DNA from: Terriglobia bacterium
GTDB taxonomy: Bacteria; Acidobacteriota; Terriglobia; Bryobacterales; Bryobacteraceae
Assembly (NCBI GenBank): GCA_021324615.1
Contig: JAJPIT010000119.1
Location: 1-52,041 of the forward strand
Length of the DNA: 52,041 nt
Reading direction: 5' to 3'
Positions 34,934-40,626 of the stretch are shown in pieces (the first letter of the stretch is position 1; the number at the start of each line of letters is the position of its first letter). The position numbers and the translations under genes are program-made. The notes beneath the pieces are model-generated. The model was not told the origin of the DNA. It did no database searches and saw only the letters and a list, made by a program, of their open reading frames with translations.

Positions 34934-36331
34934 TCACGGTGGAAGCGATTTCCGGATTTTCTCGCGGTATTGAGCGGCTTTGGCGAGCACCGCCGCCTGG
35001 TCCAGGGTTAACATCTTGCGATCCCGCACGATGAGCCGCCCGTTCACCATCACGTCGGAGACGTCGGAACCCTGGAGCGAGTAGACAAGCTGCGAATAGA
35101 CGCTATAGAGCGGCGCGGCGTGCGGGGCGCCAAGGGAGATCTCGATCAGGTCCGCGCGCTTGGAAGGCTCGATCGACCCGATCATTTGTTCGAGTCCGAT
35201 GGCGCGGGCGCCGGTAATGGTGGCCATGGCGAAGGCTTCTTCGGCGGGAAGGGCGCGCGGATCGCCGGCCGCGACTTTTTGCAGCTTCGCCGCCAGATCG
35301 ATTTCGCGCATCAGATCCTGATCATTGTTCGACGCCGCGCCGTCCGTGCCCAGGCCCATCGCAATTCCCTGCCCCAGAATTTTCACCACAGGCGCGATCC
35401 CGCTGGCCAGCTTCATGTTGCTCGAGGGATTGTGCGCCAGCCCCACGCCGCGGGCTTTGAGAATCTTTAAATCCGCGTCGCTGAGCCAGACTCCGTGCGC
35501 GGCGATGGTCCAGCCGGCGAACACCCCCATCGCATCGAGCGCGGCGGCCGGCGTCATCTTGTATTGGGCCAGCGCGTCCTGGTTTTCTTTTTTGGTTTCC
35601 GCCAGATGGATGACCAGCGGGCGATGGTAACGGTCGGCCAGCGCCCGGGCCCGCTTCAGGGTGTCCTCGGAGTTGGTGTAAATTGCGTGCGGGGCCACGG
35701 CGGGGATAATCAGCGGGTCCTGGGAGAATTCGCGGAAAAATTTTTCGGTGGCGGCCAGCGAGTCGGACGGCGTTTTGTAATCCGGCGCGGGGAATCCGAT
35801 GATGGTTTGGCCCAGGATTCCGCGCATTCCCGCTTGTTTTGCCACCGCCGCGATGGAGTCCTCGAAATAGTACATGTCGACAAACGTGGTGGTTCCGGAA
35901 AGCGCCATTTCGAGGCAGGACAGGCGGGCTCCCCAACGGACGAAATCGGCGTCGACGTTCTTGGCTTCTGCCGGGAAAATGTAATGCTCCAGCCAGTCCT
36001 GCAAGTCGAGATCGTCGGCCACGCCGCGGAACAGCGACATCGGCACATGCGTGTGCGCGTTGATGAGGCCGGGCGCGAGAATTGCATCGGGGCGATCCAA
36101 CCGTTGTTTCGCCTGCCAGGCGCGGTCGATTTCGGCGCGCGGCCCCACGGCGGCGATGTGGTCGCCCACGATCGCGACGGCGCCGTTTTCGATGACCCGG
36201 CGTTGCGGGTCCATGGTGACGACATAGCGTGCGCTCCAGATCCAATCGGCGGGGGCGGCGCAGCTTGCCACCGCCGCCAGCAGCAGGAACAGCGTTAAGC
36301 GCGCGGCCCGATTATTTGAGGAACGATGCAT
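34934..36331 (-). CDS. Lipoprotein amidohydrolase (MTA/SAH deaminase-like)
   Basis: A 465-residue metal-dependent hydrolase of the amidohydrolase superfamily, close to the chlorohydrolase/5'-methylthioadenosine and S-adenosylhomocysteine deaminase group. Metal and catalytic motifs are intact: NAHTHVPMSLFRG (HxH), APHAIYT, VIHLAET and GLGTDGAASNN (catalytic Asp). The N-terminus has a signal with a lipobox (LAAVASC), so it should be lipid-anchored outside the cytoplasm, unlike the usual cytosolic deaminase. A few other amidohydrolases with this layout act on unrelated substrates, so deamination of nucleosides is only likely. Its start lies 20 bases inside the cytidine deaminase gene, so the two are translationally coupled. 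Confidence 0.86.
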   Translation of the reverse strand: MHRSSNNRAARLTLFLLLAAVASCAAPADWIWSARYVVTMDPQRRVIENGAVAIVGDHIAAVGPRAEIDRAWQAKQRLDRPDAILAPGLINAHTHVPMSLFRGVADDLDLQDWLEHYIFPAEAKNVDADFVRWGARLSCLEMALSGTTTFVDMYYFEDSIAAVAKQAGMRGILGQTIIGFPAPDYKTPSDSLAATEKFFREFSQDPLIIPAVAPHAIYTNSEDTLKRARALADRYHRPLVIHLAETKKENQDALAQYKMTPAAALDAMGVFAGWTIAAHGVWLSDADLKILKARGVGLAHNPSSNMKLASGIAPVVKILGQGIAMGLGTDGAASNNDQDLMREIDLAAKLQKVAAGDPRALPAEEAFAMATITGARAIGLEQMIGSIEPSKRADLIEISLGAPHAAPLYSVYSQLVYSLQGSDVSDVMVNGRLIVRDRKMLTLDQAAVLAKAAQYREKIRKSLPP

Positions 36332-36701
36332 CGAAGGGTCTTGGAAAGAGTTCAGCCAGCCGCAGCGACTCCCGGTATCCTTGAAGATTTACGAGAACGA
36401 TCTCGATATCGCCGCAGAATTCCCATAAAATCTGCCGGCAGGCGCCGCAAGGAGGGGTCAGGTCGGCGGTGTCCGCCGCGATGGCGATGCGGCTGAACCG
36501 CCGCGCGCCTTCGGAGATGGCCTTGAAGACCGCGATTCGCTCGGCGCAAACCGTGAGGCCGTAGGTCGCATTTTCGACGTTGCAGCCGGTGTGGACGCGC
36601 CCGGAGGAGTCTTCCAGCGCGGCGCCTACGCGGAATTGCGAGAACGGCGCGTGGGCAAATTGGCGGGCCGCGACCGCCGCGGCGCAAAGAGCGTCACTCA
36701 T
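36312..36701 (-). CDS. cdd: Cytidine deaminase
   Basis: A 129-residue tetrameric-type cytidine deaminase converting cytidine or deoxycytidine to the uridine form in nucleoside salvage. The zinc ligands Cys52, Cys85 and Cys88 and the catalytic Glu54 are all visible (VCAERIAVFKA and PPCGACRQ), and CNVENATYGLT is characteristic. The ATG at 36701 overlaps the stop of the upstream GEFT-repeat gene (ATGA); the longer frame upstream is shadow. It overlaps the amidohydrolase start at its other end. Confidence 0.95.
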   Translation of the reverse strand: MSDALCAAAVAARQFAHAPFSQFRVGAALEDSSGRVHTGCNVENATYGLTVCAERIAVFKAISEGARRFSRIAIAADTADLTPPCGACRQILWEFCGDIEIVLVNLQGYRESLRLAELFPRPFDASFLK

Positions 36702-37822
36702 TTCCTTTGCGCCACCATCGCCAGCAGCACAAACATCGCCAGCAGCAACAGGGCCGCGCCGACGCCGGCCGCGACCATCCATGCGCGCCGGGCAGCGGGA
36801 ACCGGAACGGGGGTGACCGGCGGCGGAGGGGGCGGCGCCTGAGGCGCGGGCCGCGGATCGCCAGGCCGTCCGATCAGCCTGGTGTATTCTCCCGGGGAGT
36901 TTTCCGCGGGCGCTTTCGCCGGCTCCGGAGCGGAAGGCGCCTTGAAGATCCCGGAGGCGCTGCCGATGGTCAAAGGGCGCGGCGGCGCCTGCGGACCTCG
37001 CTGCTGCGGGCCGAAGACGCGGGTGAATTCGCTGGGTTTCGGAAACGGGCGGCTCTCCGGTACGGCCGACTGCGCCGCGCGGGCTTGTTCCTGTTCGATG
37101 TCGATGGACTCGCCCGAGGGTCCCGATCCGAACAGGCGGGTAAACTGTCCGGTCTCCGGAAGCGGTGGAGTGCTGGGCGCCGGGGGTGGAACGGCCGCGG
37201 GCTTCGCCGCCCCGAACATCCTGGTGAATTCGCCCGGGGTCTGCGGCGCGGGCGCTGCGGGCGGCGGAGATGGCCCCGGAGCGGATCCGAAAAATTTTGT
37301 GAACTCGCCCTGGGTCTGCGGCGCGGGCGCTGCGGGCGGCGGAGACGGCCCCGGAGCGGATCCGAAAAATTTCGTGAATTCGCCCTGGGTCTGCGGCGCG
37401 GGCGCTGCGGGCGGCGGAGACGGCCCCGGAGCGGATCCGAAAAATTTCGTGAACTCGCCCTGAGTCTGCGGCGCGGGCGGCGGGGTGGCGGGTTTGGGGG
37501 CTCCGAACAGTTTTTCGAACTCATCGGAAGCGGCGGCCGGGGCGGGCCGTTCCAGCCATTCCCGCAAAGTGCGAAACGGCGTAAACGCCTCGGTCACCGC
37601 GTAAGGCGCGCCCGCGAACTCGCCCAGCTCGATCAGCGGCGGCGACGGCCTGCGCGGATCCTGGGCCAGGCGGGCTTTCAAACCGGCCAGCAGGTCCTGT
37701 CCCTGGGATTGGAACATGTGCAGAAGCACCGGCCGACCGGTGGCATTTTCCTTGGCGCGGAAGGTTTTGACTTCGCCGTCGGCGATGAGGCGCTCCAGTT
37801 CGTACTTGCTGTAAAAACTCAT
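36698..37822 (-). CDS. Tail-anchored protein with kinase N-lobe-like domain and GEFT[RK]xFG repeats
   Basis: A 374-residue protein that I cannot assign to a characterised family. Residues 1-92 look like the N-lobe of a protein kinase (glycine-poor, YELERLIADGEVKTFRAKE..GRPVLLHMF, then LIELGEFAGAPYAVTEAFTPFRTLREWL); the lysine position is His35, and no C-lobe follows, so it cannot be a kinase. Residues 93-345 are a Pro/Ala-rich linker with eight copies of an eight-residue motif: DEFEKLFG (100), GEFTKFFG (122, 147, 172), GEFTRMFG (197), GQFTRLFG (225), SEFTRVFG (264), GEYTRLIG (311). Residues 347-370 are a transmembrane helix near the end, so it is tail-anchored with the bulk in the cytoplasm. 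It starts an overlapping operon with cytidine deaminase and the amidohydrolase. Confidence 0.88.
   Translation of the reverse strand: MSFYSKYELERLIADGEVKTFRAKENATGRPVLLHMFQSQGQDLLAGLKARLAQDPRRPSPPLIELGEFAGAPYAVTEAFTPFRTLREWLERPAPAAASDEFEKLFGAPKPATPPPAPQTQGEFTKFFGSAPGPSPPPAAPAPQTQGEFTKFFGSAPGPSPPPAAPAPQTQGEFTKFFGSAPGPSPPPAAPAPQTPGEFTRMFGAAKPAAVPPPAPSTPPLPETGQFTRLFGSGPSGESIDIEQEQARAAQSAVPESRPFPKPSEFTRVFGPQQRGPQAPPRPLTIGSASGIFKAPSAPEPAKAPAENSPGEYTRLIGRPGDPRPAPQAPPPPPPVTPVPVPAARRAWMVAAGVGAALLLLAMFVLLAMVAQRK
37241..37465. repeat. Three near-identical 75-bp tandem repeats within the GEFT-motif gene
   Basis: Units begin at 37241, 37316 and 37391 with the same 75-base period (25 codons), followed by a partial fourth at 37466. 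The copies differ at only a few bases (for example GAGATGG against GAGACGG). They encode the GEFTKFFG motif plus a Pro/Ala linker and indicate recent duplication or homogenisation. Confidence 0.95.
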
Positions 37823-37916
37823 CGCGGCTTGCCGTCCATTGTTTGTCGCACAATCCTGGGCTGTAGTATCATGATGCCAATTTGTATCCGGAAGTCAAAC
37901 AAGCGTGCGGGTGCGG

Positions 37917-38190
37917 ATGAGGAATCTGTCCAGAGTCGTGTGGTCGGAGGGGATGTATATCGCCCCGCATCATTTTCAGGCGCAGAACCGCTATTTCGAA
38001 GACTCGGTGCAGAACGACTGTTCGTGCCGAGGCTGGGGGGCGCGCCTTGCCGGGATTGAAACTGTCGCACCTTCCGGCGCCGGCCGGCGTTGTCGACGAA
38101 GATCGAACTTCGCGATCGACAAATCGGGCCCGTGCCGGGAACGCAGGGTGAAGACGCGGAAAGGCGACGACTACATTCCGGGCGAACTGT
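37917..38190 (+). pseudogene. tssK: Decayed tssK (type VI secretion baseplate) remnant
   Basis: The first ~35 codons read as a normal TssK N-terminus (LSRVVWSEGMYIAPHHFQAQNRYFEDSVQ). The next recognisable pieces are in two other frames and match the TssK C-terminus: LPGLKLSHLPAPAGVV near 38048-38095, STKIEL near 38090-38107, and then FAIDKSGPC plus YIPGEL, back in the first frame, near 38110-38190. TssK is normally about 450 residues, so roughly 300 or more codons have been lost and several frameshifts have occurred. A downstream gene-like frame (38200-38310) is not recognisable. No other type VI genes are in the window. The 82 bases at 37823-37904 separate its start from the divergent GEFT-motif gene, and the remaining sequence to 38353 carries no gene. 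Confidence 0.8.
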
Positions 38191-38322
38191 GCCTGTTGTC
38201 GGCGCTGGCGCTGACCGTTTCGTTCTCCGCAACCACGCGCTGGAGCAGAGCGTCAGCGAAGCGGTGCGCAATCTGCCACCGCAGCGTGGATGGCGCGCGC
38301 GGATCTAGCCCGGCGGGCTGCG

Positions 38323-38331
38323 TGCTATTCT
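38323..38331 (+). promoter_or_regulatory. Extended -10 element for DUF4159 gene 1
   Basis: TGCTATTCT, with transcription expected near 38338, 16 bases before the ATG at 38354. The paralogous gene downstream has almost the same element. Confidence 0.45.
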
Positions 38332-38353
38332 GGGGGTCGAAAGCGTCGTTTTC

Positions 38354-39229
38354 ATGCGTTTCCGCACCGCGCTGGCGGCGGGCCTGTTGGGATCGGCGGT
38401 TTGCCTGGGCCTGCTTGAAGCCCAAAAACCCTTCCAGCAGTATCCGGCGATTGAGTACGAAAATTTTCCGCTGCCGCCGGATTACAAAGATACGAATCAC
38501 GAATGGGTGCGGGCGCGGCTGCGTTATCCCGATATTTACGGCTACCCCAACGATTCGCGGCTGAGCCTGGGGCCTGGACGTCCCTGGCCAGGGCAGTGGA
38601 CCATGGATTATCCGCGCTCGGACCGCCATCTGCTGCAAGGCGTGCGGCGGCTGACGCGCATCGATACGCGGTCGGTCGAGCAGGTGGTGAGCCTGGACGG
38701 CACCGATGACATCTACAACTGGCCCTGCCTCTACGCCGTCGAAGTGGGCCACTGGCTGCTGCCGCCGGCGCAGGCCAGGCAGTTGCGCGAATATCTGCTG
38801 CGCGGGGGGTTCTTGATGGTGGACGACTTCCACGGCTCGGAGCCGTACCCGGATTTTCTCGGCCCGCTGAATGAATGGGAGACGTTTACCCGCAGCATGA
38901 CGCGCGTGTTCCCGGATCGTCCGATCGAGGAGATTCCCGACAGCGATCCGATTTTTCACACCCTCTACGATTTGCAGGACCGTTTCCAGGTTCCCGGCTA
39001 CGCCAATTGGATGGAAACGCACACTACCTACGAAAAAGGTCCGAGCGGCAAGCAGCCGCACTGGCGCTGCATCCGCGACGACCGCGGCCGCATCATCGTG
39101 GCCATTTGCCACAACATGGATCTGGGCGATGGCTGGGAAAATTCCGACGATCCGAAATACGCGGAGAAATGGTCCTCGCTCGCCTACCGCGTGGGCCTGA
39201 ACTATTTCGTTTATGATCTGACGCACTGA
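38354..39229 (+). CDS. DUF4159-family exported protein, copy 1
   Basis: A 291-residue protein with a signal peptide (residues 1-23, LLGSAVCLGLLEAQ). The body is a DUF4159 domain, which has a class I glutamine amidotransferase-like (flavodoxin) fold: DYPRSDRHLLQGVRRLTRID, then the strand-loop GGFLMVDDFHG and the end block HWRCIRDD..IIVAICHNMDLGDGWENSDDP. The role of this domain is unknown; it often occurs in proteins near MoxR/AAA or von Willebrand genes elsewhere, but no such genes are here. The next gene is a paralogue with the same layout, so the pair arose by tandem duplication. The first copy has an extra loop (Gly/Pro/Asp-rich, residues ~60-75) that is shorter in copy 2. Confidence 0.9.
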   Translation: MRFRTALAAGLLGSAVCLGLLEAQKPFQQYPAIEYENFPLPPDYKDTNHEWVRARLRYPDIYGYPNDSRLSLGPGRPWPGQWTMDYPRSDRHLLQGVRRLTRIDTRSVEQVVSLDGTDDIYNWPCLYAVEVGHWLLPPAQARQLREYLLRGGFLMVDDFHGSEPYPDFLGPLNEWETFTRSMTRVFPDRPIEEIPDSDPIFHTLYDLQDRFQVPGYANWMETHTTYEKGPSGKQPHWRCIRDDRGRIIVAICHNMDLGDGWENSDDPKYAEKWSSLAYRVGLNYFVYDLTH

Positions 39230-39263
39230 GGCGTCCCGCGGCGGCTCCCGGCCGGCGGCGACG

Positions 39264-39272
39264 TGTTATTCT
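39264..39272 (+). promoter_or_regulatory. Extended -10 element for DUF4159 gene 2
   Basis: TGTTATTCT, 17 bases before the ATG at 39290. It covers the in-frame GTG at 39263, which is therefore unlikely to be the start. Confidence 0.45.
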
Positions 39273-39289
39273 TCCTTCGAGGATTCGCG

Positions 39290-40117
39290 ATGCGCCTGAT
39301 CTCCTCGCTGCTGCTGCTGTTGGCGGGCATCGGTTTCTGGAGCGCCCTCCGCGCGCAGCGGCCCTTCCGGCAATACGAGGCGCTCGAATACGACGACTTT
39401 CCCCTGCCCTCCGATTATCAGAAACCCGCGGAGTGGACCCGCGCCCGTCTGCGCTACCCCGGCGTATTTCGCGGCTGGCGCGGCGCGGATCTGAGCTGGA
39501 CCACCGACTATCCCCGCTCGGACCGCCATCTGCTGCAAGGCGTGCGCCGCCTGACCCGTATCGACGCCCGCTCGGTCGAGCAGGTGGTCGATCTGGACGG
39601 CAGCGACGATATTTACAACTGGCCGATGCTCTATGCGGTCGAGGTCGGCCACTGGGCGCTGAACGAAGAGCAGGCCGCGCAGTTGCGCGATTTTCTTTTG
39701 CGCGGCGGATTCCTGATGGTCGACGATTTTCACGGCGACCAGCCCTATCACGGCGTCAGCAGCGAATGGCAGGTCTTCGTGGCCAGCATGAGCAAGGTCT
39801 TTCCGGACCGCCCGATTGAAGAGCTGGAAAATTCCAATCCGATTTTCCACACCATCTACGACCTGGATCAGCGCTTTCAAGTGCCCGGCTGGGGCGCCGC
39901 GCGGCGGGGCATCACCTATGAAGCCGGCGCCACGGGCATGACGCCGCACTGGCGGGCGATCTTCGATGACAAGCGCCGCGTGATGGTGGCCATCTGCCAC
40001 AACATGGATCTTGGCGACGCCTGGGAGTGGTCCGACGATCCGCGTTATCCGGAAAAGTTCGCCTCGCTGGCCTACAGGATCGCCATGAACTACTTCGTTT
40101 ACGATCTGACCCACTGA
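39290..40117 (+). CDS. DUF4159-family exported protein, copy 2
   Basis: A 275-residue paralogue of the preceding protein, with a signal peptide (ISSLLLLLAGIGFWSALRAQ). Conserved blocks are the same: YPRSDRHLLQGVRRLTRID, GGFLMVDDFHG, and ICHNMDLGDAWEWSDDP, and both proteins end NYFVYDLTH. The ATG at 39290 is chosen because GAGG (39279-39282) lies 7 bases upstream; the GTG at 39263 falls inside the -10. The function is unknown. It is convergent with the response regulator gene, 14 bases apart. Confidence 0.9.
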   Translation: MRLISSLLLLLAGIGFWSALRAQRPFRQYEALEYDDFPLPSDYQKPAEWTRARLRYPGVFRGWRGADLSWTTDYPRSDRHLLQGVRRLTRIDARSVEQVVDLDGSDDIYNWPMLYAVEVGHWALNEEQAAQLRDFLLRGGFLMVDDFHGDQPYHGVSSEWQVFVASMSKVFPDRPIEELENSNPIFHTIYDLDQRFQVPGWGAARRGITYEAGATGMTPHWRAIFDDKRRVMVAICHNMDLGDAWEWSDDPRYPEKFASLAYRIAMNYFVYDLTH

Positions 40118-40131
40118 TCGCTCCGCGGCGG

Positions 40132-40626
40132 TCAGGCCCGGGGCGGAAGCAGATCCTTCAAAATATCGCCCAGCTTCATGAACGACTCGAAATCCGAGGG
40201 TTTGCGGAAATACTCCTTGATCCCCAGCCGGGCCATCTCCTGGCGGTCGCGCTCGGAATCGGAGGAGGTGACCACCACCACGGCCGTATCCCGGCACCGG
40301 TTTGTGCGCCGCATGTAGGCGAGCACCTCATTGCCCGGACGCTTGGGCAGATTGATGTCGAGGATCATGAGCGCCGGGCATTTCCTCGATGCGTCGGCAT
40401 CGAGCCGCTCGAAATACTGAATCGCTTTTTCGCCGTCGGCCAGGATTTCGAGCTCGGCCTGAATGCCGGCGGCCTGGATCGCTTCCCGGACCAGGAAGAC
40501 GTCGGCGCGGTTGTCCTCCACCAGCAGGATCACCCGGGACGTGGGTTGCGGGGCTGTTTCAGAGCGGGATGGAGAAGCGGAAAACAGATCCTGTTCCGGC
40601 TTCGGATTCCACCCAAATTCGGCCAT
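40132..40626 (-). CDS. Rcp1-like response regulator (single receiver domain)
   Basis: A receiver-only response regulator. The receiver domain begins at VILLVEDNRADVFLVREAI with the acidic pair (Glu-Asp), and the phosphoacceptor Asp sits in ALMILDINLPKRPGNEVLAYM; VVVVTSS and the Lys in EYFRKP complete the active site. No DNA-binding domain follows, as in Rcp1-type regulators paired with phytochrome-like kinases. The ATG at 40626 has GGAG 7 bases upstream, but lies 68 bases inside the kinase gene; a GTG at 40533 gives a minimal domain and is the alternative. It is encoded immediately after the sensor kinase and probably receives phosphate from it. Confidence 0.87.
   Translation of the reverse strand: MAEFGWNPKPEQDLFSASPSRSETAPQPTSRVILLVEDNRADVFLVREAIQAAGIQAELEILADGEKAIQYFERLDADASRKCPALMILDINLPKRPGNEVLAYMRRTNRCRDTAVVVVTSSDSERDRQEMARLGIKEYFRKPSDFESFMKLGDILKDLLPPRA

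Noticed and set aside
34749-34937. A 62-codon hydrophobic frame between the amidohydrolase and S41 genes, starting at an overlapping GTG
   Set aside because: It has unusual codon use, no ribosome-binding site and no known family, and it runs over the S41 promoter. I treat it as chance.
36707-38059. A 450-codon plus-strand frame across the GEFT-motif gene
   Set aside because: It arises from the GC-rich repeat and linker on the other strand; its Arg/Gly-rich product has no domain.
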